From Bromus sterilis (Eukaryota; Streptophyta; Magnoliopsida; Poales; Poaceae): a DNA stretch of 64,000 nt. The notes beneath the pieces were generated by a model. That model was not told the DNA's origin. It did no database searches and saw only the letters and a list, made by a program, of their open reading frames with translations. The position numbers were made by a program, and so were the translations under genes. The stretch spans positions 220,007,501 to 220,071,500 of the forward strand of contig OX465596.1 of the NCBI GenBank assembly GCA_950022295.1. The letters run 5' to 3'. Shown here in pieces: positions 35,708 through 46,122 of this stretch (positions within the stretch are counted from its first letter, which is position 1; every line of letters begins with the position of its first letter).

Positions 35708-36971
35708 AAGTGGAGCCGGAACTCGAGATCACCCCCTTCGTTGAAGACCCCGTGACTGAACCTCGTCAGCAAGGCAAGCAAACCCCCATTGATCATGTCT
35801 ATAAAATCCCACTTCCCTCTCATGTCTCGCTTATGCATTATTTAGGATGATCACCATGATAACGTTTCTACCGCATAGTTGAACCCATATCCTTTGCATG
35901 ACCTATCATCTTGTCACAGTAGTAAGCAAACCACAATCCTAGCAGATGTAGGAGTTGGTTGATATCATGTGGCCCGTGCAACTGTTACTGCTTATTGCAT
36001 GCTTAGTGGTACAATGAGGTTGCTTATGATGTGAGTCGGGATGATGATAAACATGGTGTTGATGAAAGTGAAATGTGTTGGTGAATCTACCCTAATACAA
36101 GGTGAACGATGAGAGGCTGTGTAGGAGTACACAGTGGGTTGTCTCGTTGAACACCGCCCTAAGCCCGAGTTCTTGTGTAGTGATCCAAGATGAAGAGTAC
36201 TACCACATGTTGGGCACATGGACCCCCGCTCAACCTACTAACTCACCCCTTCTCAGTTCAATGAGTCGCATTAGTTCGGAGTTCTGGTAGGTCTGTGGCA
36301 GGGTCTGCGAAGTGGAAGAACGGCTATTCAGACCGGCTTGGGACCCTGCACACATCTTCTGGGACCACATCGGTAAACCGGCCGGGTTCACGATGTGGAT
36401 TCCAGCCCAGATAGGCGTCTCCATTGAATTTGAGTTGGCTATGAGGTAAAAGTTGTGGGAATTATCCTCGCCGGCACCTCTTGAACGGTGTCGAGTACAA
36501 AGGCGGTAACTGATAGTTTCATGTGTGTAGCAGTACACCCCTACAGGGTTAATAAACTATTCGAATAGCCGCGTCCGCGGTAAGGGACTACCTTGAGAGC
36601 TGTGCTCGATTATTAGACAACTTGAACTGGATACTTCTAAAACTCGCAAGATAATCGTGAGTGCTATGGTGTGCTTCTCGTGGGGAAGTCGAGGAAGTAA
36701 CCATAGTGGTGTAATTGGTTGAAGAGATGTAGTGGACTCGGGTACGCTTCTTACCTCAAGTCTGGTACTCGTAGTTCAGGACTAGCCAAGTTAAAGCTGG
36801 CACTTCTGCAAGTGAAACCCCACCTCCCTTTACCTTGATACATATGCATGAGTAGTATAGCTCCTATGTAAGTCTTGCTGAGTATGATTTTGTACTCACG
36901 TTTGCTTAATCTATGTTTTAGATGAACCCACCGACCCCGTTGGTGACTTCTACCTGAAGCTCGAAGAATGA
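35708..36971 (+). CDS. LTR mini-gene of family A, intact frame (5' LTR copy)
   Basis: Putative two-exon acidic peptide. Exon a (35708-35773, 66 bp) follows TTGCTGATAG and encodes VEPELEITPFVEDPVTEPRQ; it ends CAGCAAG|GCAAGC, a GC-type donor. The intron is 1148 bp. Exon b (36922-36971, 50 bp) follows CTATGTTTTAG, encodes EPTDPVGDFYLKLEE and ends TGA. One base from exon a and two from exon b complete a codon, so the frame joins without a shift; the same phase holds in family B. AATAAA lies about 200 bp after the stop. The DFYLKLE end resembles DYYLDPS of family B. The start exon is not identified. No known family; function unknown. Confidence 0.45.
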
Positions 36972-37167
36972 AGACTCATACCAAGACCAAGCTAGTGTAG
37001 TCCCAGTCAGACGACTGGTTCCCTCGTGGAGGGCTTGTTTTTAGATAAGGCTTCTCTAAGCCATTTCTTAAACTTGTCTGTACTCAGACCTAGTTTGCTT
37101 CCGCTTGTCTGTTGTAATGTTGGATCACATGCTTGTGATCTCTGTGTGCACTCTGTAAGAGTTATTT

Positions 37168-37173
37168 AATAAA
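37168..37173 (+). terminator. Poly(A) signal in element 3 5' LTR
   Basis: AATAAA about 200 bp after the mini-gene stop; repeated at 44765-44770 in the 3' LTR. Confidence 0.6.
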
Positions 37174-37720
37174 GATGTATACTTTGCAGAGAATTGCAAT
37201 GATACCTGCTGTTCATACAAGGCATGTGTGCTGCATGTATGTTTATAACATGCATGTCTTTGTATGGGTTTTCGAGACCTTAGTTGTGATCTGGCTGGCG
37301 GTCTTTTATACACCAAGTGGCCCTTAGATGTGCGCAGCTTGGGGCATCGCGATGCGATTGTTCGAGACTCTTTCTCGTGCACACTTTGATGTATGATCGA
37401 GCCCGCCCTAGACCCCGACTAAGTGATCGGGCTGGAGTAAGTCTATGTATGGGTTATAATACAATCGATAGTATGGCTGAGGCGACTTGTCTATGAGTAT
37501 GGGAGTTCATCACCCATATCATTTAGACTTGTGTGCGGACGATGAGGACCCATTTCAGTTGATCATCCGGCCTGGATGGGATGCCCCTCATGTTCGATGC
37601 TTTCCGAGAACGTTCTGTGCTTGGCCTTGTCTGCTTAGACAAGTGGGTATGGTTCTCGGCTCTCCATATGATTGTGTTGTAGCGAGGCTTGCATACGCTA
37701 ACCCCGGGTCCCGACAGACT

Positions 37721-37732
37721 TGGTATCAGAGC
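37721..37732 (+). other. Primer-binding site of element 3
   Basis: TGGTATCAGAGC, complementary to the 3' end of initiator-Met tRNA, four bases after the LTR. It is the only undamaged primer site of family A in the window. Confidence 0.92.
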
Positions 37733-38085
37733 AGGACTGACTGTAGGATTATCAGCCTTGGCCGAAGTCGAGTCTAGCACTCTATGGTTATATAGTTACT
37801 CTGGGTATATAAGGGAACAACGTAAGGCTTCTTTTTTCTCCTTACCTCATCGATCTGAGTTCTGAGTCACCATCATCTTATTCTACAGGAAGATAGGACT
37901 AGGCTCACCTCTGTCTGATTAGAACATCTCGTTGATTGCCTCCTTATAGTCGTAGAATTGTAGTGGATGTCCAGAGTCTTCGTGTTTGAGTTCCTTGAGG
38001 AAGTTCTGTCCAATCTCCTCGAGGTTGTCTTGTTTTCCATTCCAGTGCAGCCGTTATGCTGTCCGAATCATTCCAGGTTTCTTCA
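37733..38085 (+). other. Leader of element 3
   Basis: Non-coding, aligns with the leader of element 1 up to about CCAGGTTTCTT; no gene seen. Confidence 0.75.
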
Positions 38086-38372
38086 AAATCTGATGCATTA
38101 GCAAAATTCTTCCCTCCTTTTCGGTTTTCCTTTTAGGAGAACTTCTAGGTCGCATGCCCGATAGTTCCATAGAGTTTGATGTAGGTTTTCTTCTAGAAAC
38201 CTATAGTGATTCAATTGCAGCTCTTCCTCCCACTTTAGATGTCTTCTAGCCAGAAGAACCACGCTAACCATCGTGTTGGGGTACTTTGCTACTCTGACAT
38301 ATCTGTTGTAGCCCTAGTAAACCTTGGTCATCCTCTAGGAAGCTATCCAGAGATCCAAATCCTTAAACCTAG
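38086..38372 (+). other. Foreign or scrambled segment replacing gag and protease
   Basis: About 287 bp that does not align with element 1, whose matching interval is about 1.66 kb (gag plus protease). A 50-codon open frame lies at 38239-38391 (MSSSQKNHANHRV...), with no recognisable domain. It could be filler captured during template switching or repair. Confidence 0.55.
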
Positions 38373-41360
38373 CCACCCGACAGATGTGTAGAATTCATAG
38401 TGGATCTTGCCCCAGGAACCGCACCAATTTCTAGACGCCCATAAAAAATGGCCCCACGTGAGTTAGCTGAGCTTAAAACCCAACTGGAAGCTTTGTTGGA
38501 AAAAGGCTTCATCCGCCCTAGCTCATCGCCATGGGGTTGCCCCGTTCTGTTCGTAACGAAGAAAGATGGAACAGAAAGGATGTGCGTAGACTATCGCCCG
38601 CTAAATTTAGCGACGATAAAGAACAAGTACCCACTGCCTAGGATCAATGATCTTTATGATCAACTTGCTGGATCCTCTGTCTTCTCCAAGATGGATTTGA
38701 GATTAGGTTATCATCAAATCAAAATCCGAAACGAGGACATTCCCAAAACGGCTTTTACTACTCGTTATGGTCTTTACGAGTACACCATCATGTCCTTTGG
38801 TTTAACCAATGCCCCAGCCACTTTCTCACGCATGATGAACTCGATCTTCATGGAGTATTTGGACAAGTTCGTCGTGGTTTACCTCGATGACATCCTTATA
38901 TACTCGAAGAACGAAGAAGAACATGCCGAACACCTAAGGCTGGTATTGATGAAACTTAGAGAGCATCGCCTGTATGCTAAATTCTCCAAGTGTGAATTTT
39001 GGCTACCAGAAGTGACCTACTTAGGCCACGTGATTTCTGCAAAAGCCATTGCTGTGAATCCCGAGAGAGTTCAGGCCGTCCTTGACTGGACTCCACCTGA
39101 ATCGGTTAAGCAAGTTAGGAGTTTTCTTGGCCTAGCCTGCTATTGCCGACGCTTCGTTGAGAACTTCTCCAAAGTTGCAAAGCCCCTGACTGAACTCCTC
39201 AAGAAAGATAAGAAATTCCTATGGACTCCCAAGTGCGAGGAAAGCTTTCCAGAGCTGAAAAGAAGATTGACTTCTTCACCCGTACTTGCACCTCCAGACA
39301 CCAAAAAGGATTTCGAGATCTATTGTGACGCATCACGGCAAGGGTTAGGATGCATACTTCTGCAAGATCGACATGTGGTAGCTTATGCTTCAAGCTAGTT
39401 GCGGCCACATGAAGAGAACTATCCTACCCATGACCTTGAACTCGCTGCCGTAGTTCATGCCCTAACAACTTGGCGACATTACCTCCTTTGTAACCATTGC
39501 GAGATTTATTCCGACCACCAAAGCCTCAAATATATTTTCACCCAGCCAAATCTTAATCTCAGGCAAAGACGCTGGATTGAGTTGATAAAAGATTATGACT
39601 TAGGAATTTCTTACACCCCAGGCAAAGCCAATGTCATGGCTGATGCACTAAGTCGTAAGTCGTATTGTAACAACCTCATGTTACAACAGTATCAACCACT
39701 TCTTCATGAGGAATTTTGAAAGCTTAATCTCGAGATTGTTCCTCGTGGATCTCTTTTCAACTTGGTGGCGAAACCAACCCTTGAGGATCAAATCGTAGTT
39801 GCCCAAAGGCGTGCACGAGGTGTTCGCCGGATCAAGGAGAACATTGCTAGCGGAGTTGCTAAATGTTTGTCCACAGATAGTAAAGGAACGGTATTCTTTG
39901 GAAATCGTTTAGTAGTACCTAAGAATAGGGAACTAAGGCAACTCATCCTCAAAGAAGCCCATGACACACCCCTCTCGATTCATCCCGGTAGCACAAAAAT
40001 GTACCGAGATCTACGCCAGAGATTTTGGTGGACTAGGATGAAGAGAGACATTGCTCAATTTGTTGCCGAATGTGATGTTTGTCGTCGCATTAAGGCAGAA
40101 CATCAAAGACCTGCTGGTACACTTCAACCTTTGCCTATTCCTGAGTGGAAATGGGACAAAGTAGGTATGGACTTCATCACCGGCTTTCCAAAAACCCAGA
40201 AAGGAAACAATGCCATCTTCGTTGTCATAGATAGACTTTCCAAAGTTGCTCACTTCCTTCCAGTTCGCGAGTCTATAACTGCTAGCCAGTTAGCGGACTT
40301 GTACATCTCTAGAATTGTGTCTCTTCACGGTGTTCCTTTGGAAATCAATTCTGATCGTGGTAGCCTTTTCACCTCTAGATTTTGGGGAAGCTTCCAACGT
40401 GCTATGGGAACTCATCTCTCCTTTAGTACAGCTTTCCATCCTCAGTCTAGCAGTCAAGCCGAAAGGGTTAACCAAATTCTTGAAGACATGCTTAGAGCTT
40501 GTGTTATATCTTTCGGAAAGAATTGGGAGAAGTCTCTGCCATTTGCCGAATTTGCTTATAACAATAGTTTTCAATCTAGTCTGAACATGGCTCCTTTTGA
40601 ACTCCTATATGGACGACGATGTCGAACACCACTAAACTGGTCAGAAACCGGTGAAAGACAATTCTTTGGACCGGATATGATCAAGGAAGCATAAGAGCAA
40701 GTTCGCATTGTTCGTGATCAATTGAAAGCAGCCCAGTCTCGTCAGAAAATCTACTATGATCTTCATCATAGGCAAGAGAGCTACAATCTGGATGAGAAGG
40801 CTTACCTCCGGGTTACTCCTCTGAAGGGAACCCAAAGATTCGGTATCAAAGGCAAGTTGGCCCCACGTTACATCGGACCCTTCCGAATTATTGCTAAACG
40901 TGGAGAAGTTGCCTACCAACTTGAACTACCCCCGCACCTTTTCCGAGTACATGATGTATTCCATGTGTCACAACTCAGGCGTTGCTTCAAGGACCCCATC
41001 CGCGAAGCCGACCATGAAACGCTTGATCTCCAAGATGACCTTTCTTATCGAGAATACCCTGTTCGTGTTCTGGATTCAGCAGAGCGTGTCACTCGCCGAA
41101 AGAAGATCAATTTTCTGAAAGTTCAGTGGTCTCATCACTCAGAGAAAGAAGCCACGTGGGAAAGAGAAGACCGTCTCCGTGCCGAGTACCCCTCCTTCCT
41201 CCCGCAGACTTCTGAATCTCGGGACGAGATTCTTTTGAGTGGGGGCGAGTTGTCACAACCCCAAGTTAGCTTTGTGCTAGGATCAAGTGCTCCTTTGCCT
41301 CATGCAAAATTTCAAAAAGAAAATTCAAAAATGGGGAAAAGAAAAGCCCTGAGAAATTAA
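38373..41360 (+). pseudogene. pol: pol of element 3: RT-RNase H-integrase-chromodomain with four stops, no frameshift
   Basis: One continuous frame from just before RT to inside the 3' LTR, closed only by four nonsense codons: TAA 38442-38444, TAG 39396-39398, TGA 39717-39719 and TAA 40692-40694. Domains: RT (MDLRLGYHQIKI, YLDDILIYSK about 38880-38910), RNase H (YCDASRQG, YSDHQSLK, DALSRK), integrase HHCC finger (about 39960-40090), integrase core (GMDFITGF, SDRGS, AERVN) and chromodomain (VRVLDSAERVTRRK...KVQWSHH, about 41055-41190). Catalytic residues appear intact. Protease is reduced to its last few codons. The frame has no stop before the purine tract and continues about 36 codons into the LTR. 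Confidence 0.93.
41231..41250 (+). other. Polypurine tract of element 3
   Basis: TTTTGAGTGGGGGCGAGT directly before the 3' LTR; it lies within the open pol frame. Confidence 0.85.
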
Positions 41361-44300
41361 ATTAAATGGCCAGATAAAAATCTTTTTCCAAAAATCATTT
41401 GAACATTTGGAAAATTCCTATAAATGGTGCTGATCATTTTAAAAATGGTTTGGGAGCAATCCCATGCTCATGGAATTTTCTAATTTTCAAACAGTGCCTT
41501 GGAAAATTAAATAAACCCCTATTTGATTTGAAATTCAAATTATTTGAATTTCAAATTTCCCAAAACTTGTGAGTGGCTAGTGTTATACCATGTAAGGTCA
41601 CATAAAAGTTTTGAGGATTTTATAAAATGTTTTGGTATTTTTTTTACCAGAGCAAAACAAAAGGCAGAAAATTAGAAAACAGAAAGAATAAAGAAAGGGG
41701 CCTTACCTGGGATTTTGGCCCAACTGATCCCCCCACGGCCCATCCCACCAACTCCTCCCTTGTCTTCTTCCCCAGCGCCAGGAGGCTGTCGTCGTGGAGT
41801 GCATGCCGGCGCCCCCCTTTCCACCTCCTGCTTGCCGAGCCCTCCCCCGTACTCTACACGTCACCTGGAGACGCCCCAGGGCTTCCCTATCCTCCCCCCC
41901 CTCTCCTGGTAGTCTCTCTCTTCTTCCAGCGTGAATTCGTCGACGCCCGAAGAACACCACAGGGCGCAGCCATGGAAATGCGTGGCCCGAGCGAACGCTA
42001 GGCCTCGAGAGCATGTCCTTCGTGCTCACAACCTTCGACTTCGCCACCCCGCAAGAAATCAGGAGGCCGGAGCCACGGGAGCCCGCAAATCGCAAGTTCT
42101 TCTTCCTCTACGACCGCCGGAGTTCGTCGCCGAATTCTTCCGCGACAGAACCTCCCCGAGCTTGCCTCTGCTACTTCTAGAATCTGGGTGAGCTCCTGAG
42201 TGTTTCCCCCTTGGTCCCGCACCTCCTCTGTAGGCATAGCCGGTTCCGCCATGAGAGCAGGGGCATGGCGTCGCCATGATCGACGCCACCCTTGTTCCCG
42301 TGCACCACCACCCCAACCGCCTAGCCTGCTACACTCCTGGTCACCCCAGCAAGCCTTTGCACCAAGCCACGGTCAAAGGCGTGCTCCAGAGCGCCTTCCC
42401 GACGTCGCCGTGTTTCTGCCGCCGCGGCCTCTCGTCGTCGGCGTGCTCTCCGGCCGCCCCAAGGTCCGTGGTGTGGCCCACTAGGTGCGCACGCGTGAGG
42501 GCTTCCGGATGGTGCCCCTGGTGAGCCCCCTGGTGGCTTGGAGCGTTGCTCCGATGAGGCGCCGCCGTGGCCGTGGTCGCCAGTGGCTAACCGCCGGCCG
42601 ATTAGGCCTTAATCATCCCCTAACCCCCCCTAAACCTCTATGACAAGTGGGCCAGCCCCCCTAACCCCTCTCTGTTAATTAAACAGAGGGGATTAAACCC
42701 CTCTCCCACTGACATGGGGGACCCAGCCGTCAGACACGCCCCACGTCATGCTGATGTCAGCATGACGCCACAAATGAATTTCTAGTTAATTAATAAATCA
42801 GAGAAATTCCAGAAAATGAAATAAACTTTGTAAATTCATAATTAATTCATCCTAACTCCAAATATAGCAAATAATGTCTAAAATTATCAGAAAAATACAA
42901 CGAGTATGAATATGTAATTTGTTTTCATGTTTGACCATTTAAAAATGGGTGAACAGTAGCAAACATGCATATGGATCCTTTTCAAATTCAAATTTGGAGG
43001 GATTTTGCAAATGATTTTGCAACACCCTTAATTCCAATGGTTTCATCCACACATCAGAAACATTACTTCAACTATACAACATCACTTCATGATCAAACTT
43101 TTCAAATGAACTTTCATGCATTCAAATGCATTTGAATTTCATCGATAAATCAACTGGAGTTTGAATTTTCATTTCAAATGCAATATACTCCTTTTAAATG
43201 GAATGCTCAACACATCAGTACCATGAACATCACCATTACAATCTTATTCATGTGATTGTGCATTGTACATTATGTTGATCCTATGATTGTCATGTTGCTG
43301 ATAGAAGTGGAGCCGGAACTCGAGATCACCCCCTTCGTTGAAGACCCCGTGACTGAACCTCGTCAGCAAGGCAAGCAAACCCCCATTGATCATGTCTATA
43401 AAATCCCACTTCCCTCTCATGTCTCTCTTATGCATTATTTAGGATGATCACCATGATAACGTTTCTACCGCATAGTTGAACCCATATCCTTTGCATGACC
43501 TATCATCTTGTCACAGTAGTAAGCAAACCACAATCCTAGCAGATGTAGGAGTTGGTTGATATCATGTGGCCCCTGCAACTGTTACTGCTTATTGCATGCT
43601 TAGTGGTACAATGAGGTTGCTTATGATGTGAGTCGGGATGATGATAAACATGGTGTTGATGAAAGTGAAATGTGTTGGTGAATCTACCCTAATACAAGGT
43701 GAACGATGAGAGGCTGTGTAGGAGTACACAGTGGGTTGTCTCGTTGAACACCGCCCTAAGCCCGAGTTCTTGTGTAGTGATCCAAGATGAAGAGTACTAC
43801 CACATGTTGGGCACATGGACCCCCGCTCAACCTACTAACTCACCCCTTCTCAGTTCAATGAGTCGCATTAGTTCGGAGTTCTGGTAGGTCTGTGGCACGG
43901 TCTGCGAAGTGGAAGAACGGCTATTCAGACCGGCTTGGGACCCTGCACACATCTTCTGGGACCGCATCGGTAAACCGGCCGGGTTCACGATGTGGATTCC
44001 AGCCCAGATAGGCGTCTCCATTGAATTTGAGTTGGCTATGAGGTAAAAGTTGTGGGAATTATCCTCGCCGGCACCTCTTGAACGGTGTCGAGTACAAAGG
44101 CGGTAACTGATAGTTTCATGTGTGTAGCAGTACACCCCTACAGGGTTAATAAACTATTCGAATAGCCGCGTCCGCGGTAAGGGACTACCTTGAGAGCTGT
44201 GCTCGATTATTAGACAACTTGAACTGGATACTTCTAAAACTCGCAAGATAATCGTGAGTGCTATGGTGTGCTTCTCGTGGGGAAGTCGAGGAAGTAACCA

Positions 44301-45313
44301 TAGTGGTGTAATTTGTTGAAGAGATGTAGTGGACTCGGGTACGCTTCTTACCTCAAGTCTGGTACTCGTAGTTCAGGACTAGCCAAGTCAAAGCTGGCAC
44401 TTCTGCAAGTGAAACCCCACCTCCCTTTACCTTGATACATATGCATGAGTAGTATAGCTCCTATGTAAGTCTTGCTGAGTATGATTTTGTACTCACGTTT
44501 GCTTAATCTATGTTTTAGATGAACCCACCGACCCCGTTGGTGACTTCTACCTGAAGCTCGAAGAATGAAGACTCATACCAAGACCAAGCTAGTGTAGTCC
44601 CAGTCAGACGACTGGTTCCCTCGTGGAGGGCTTGTTTTTAGATAAGGCTTCTCTAAGCCATTTGTTAAACTTGTCTGTACTCAGACCTACTTTGCTTCCG
44701 CTTGTCTGTTGTAATGTTGGATCACATGCTTGTGATCTCTGTGTGCACTCTGTAAGAGTTATTTAATAAAGATGTATACTTTGTAGAGAATTGCAATGAT
44801 ACTTGATGTTCATACAAGGCATGTGTGCTGCGTGTATGTTTATAACATGCATGTCTTTGTATGGGTTTTCGAGAACTTAGTTGTGATCTGGCTGGCGGTC
44901 TTTTATACACCAAGTGGCCCTTAGATGTGCGCATCTTGGGGCATCGCGATGCGACTGTTCGAGACTCTGTCTCGTGCACACTTTGATGTATGATCGAGCC
45001 CGCCCTAGACCCCGACTAAGTGATCGGGCTGGAGTAAGTCTATGTAAGGGTTATAATACAATCGATAGTATGGTTGAGGCGACTTGTCTATGAGTATGGG
45101 AGTTCATCACCCATATCATTTAGACTTGTGTGCGGACGATGAGGACCCATTTCAGTTGATGATCCGGCCTGGATTGGATGCCCCTCACGTTCGATGCTTT
45201 CCGAGAACGTTCTGTGCTTGGCCTTGTCTGCTTAGACAAGTGGGTACGGTTCTCGGCTCTCCATATGATTGGGTTGTAGCGAGGCTTGCATATGCTAACC
45301 CCGGGTCCCGACA
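41251..45313 (+). repeat. 3' LTR of element 3
   Basis: 4063 bp, same boundaries as the 5' copy. Differences cluster in the first kilobase; the last 2 kb is nearly identical. Confidence 0.96.
43305..44568 (+). CDS. LTR mini-gene of family A, intact frame (3' LTR copy)
   Basis: Exon a 43305-43370 and exon b 44519-44568, with the same splice sites, lengths and phase as 35708-36971; AATAAA at 44765-44770. Because LTRs are copied together at insertion, agreement between the two only shows no damage since insertion; the independent support is from element 1 and from families B and C. Confidence 0.42.
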
Positions 45314-45318
45314 GTGGG
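45314..45318 (+). repeat. Target duplication GTGGG, right of element 3
   Basis: Identical to 33643-33647. Confidence 0.93.
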
Positions 45319-45929
45319 GCTCGCAACTTAATACCAGCGAGATGTTCTGGATAGATATCTCAAGGTGGATGATTAGTAGTAGATGTAGTTGGATTTCGGT
45401 CTACTTATTTTGGTGTACCGCCCATGCTTTTGAGCCTCTTCCTTTCTTTGTAGCATAGTTAGCGTTGCGAAGCATTTTTAATCATGTCTATTGCCCAGCT
45501 TTGATTTTTTTTACCTCGCATAGCAATCTTATCGACTTTTGGGAGAGAGACATCACTAGTGAAAATCACGGGACCCCGGTCCATATTCTCATCACTGTAT
45601 ACATGCTCAATTTATTTCCTGCTTTTACTTTCCAGTCGCAATTATCATTATCGTTTATCCCTTGCGTTTGATCCTTTGTAAACAACAAGACCGGAGAGAT
45701 TGACAACCTCTCTGAACTTCGTTGGGAGCAATGTTATTTGTATCTATGTGTAGGTCCACGTCAACCGCTAAATTTCTAGCGCTGTTGTCACCTACTTGCC
45801 GCTTTCAGAGTCCTACAGGAGACAAACCATATCCTCTACATAGGGGGAATTTTCTGCTATCCTACATCTCACCTTCCACTTGGGGTAACCAAAGAAGGGC
45901 GAGAAGCCATTATCATCTCTCGCACATCA
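45319..45929 (+). repeat. Athila-type 5' LTR, right segment
   Basis: Continues 32615-33647 and aligns in reverse with 61486-62225 (GAGAGAGACATCACTAGTGAAA, ACCTCTCTGAACT and other blocks). It ends CACATCA at 45929. A degenerate second copy of the primer-site neighbourhood (TTTCTAGCGCTGTTG) lies at 45773-45787 inside the LTR. Confidence 0.75.
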
Positions 45930-45939
45930 AGAAAATTTC

Positions 45940-45957
45940 TGGCGCCGTTGCCGGGGA
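45940..45957 (+). other. tRNA-Asp-type primer-binding site
   Basis: TGGCGCCGTTGCCGGGGA, complementary to the 3' end of tRNA-Asp, the primer usual for Athila-lineage elements; ten bases after the LTR end. Confidence 0.88.
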
Positions 45958-46122
45958 CTCCAATCGACAAGATAGGGGAGTTGCACATTATCGTTTACCT
46001 TTTCTTTTTAGTCTTGTTAGTTTAATTTTCAGTTTTTGCTTTTGTGTCTTATATGAAAAACCAAAAAAAAAGTTGCGACCTTTTGTCTTTGTCTTTCTCT
46101 ACCTACTGATGCTATCTTTACA

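Larger units (their letters stand above)
33648..37716 (+). repeat. 5' LTR of element 3
   Basis: 4069 bp, TGTCACAACCCC to GTCCCGACA. It holds the intact mini-gene frame (35708-36971), a palindromic core (36532-36582), AATAAA at 37168-37173 and a perfect 12-base palindrome GCATCGCGATGC near 37343. Confidence 0.96.
33648..45313 (+). mobile_element. Element 3: Ty3/gypsy chromovirus, family A, gag-less
   Basis: Complete element on the plus strand with LTRs 33648-37716 and 41251-45313, primer site, pol and purine tract, between perfect GTGGG duplications, inserted in the Athila LTR. The internal region is only 3.5 kb because gag and most of protease are missing. The LTRs look very alike by eye, nearly identical over the last 2 kb. 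With no gag of its own it could only have moved with help from an intact relative. Confidence 0.96.
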
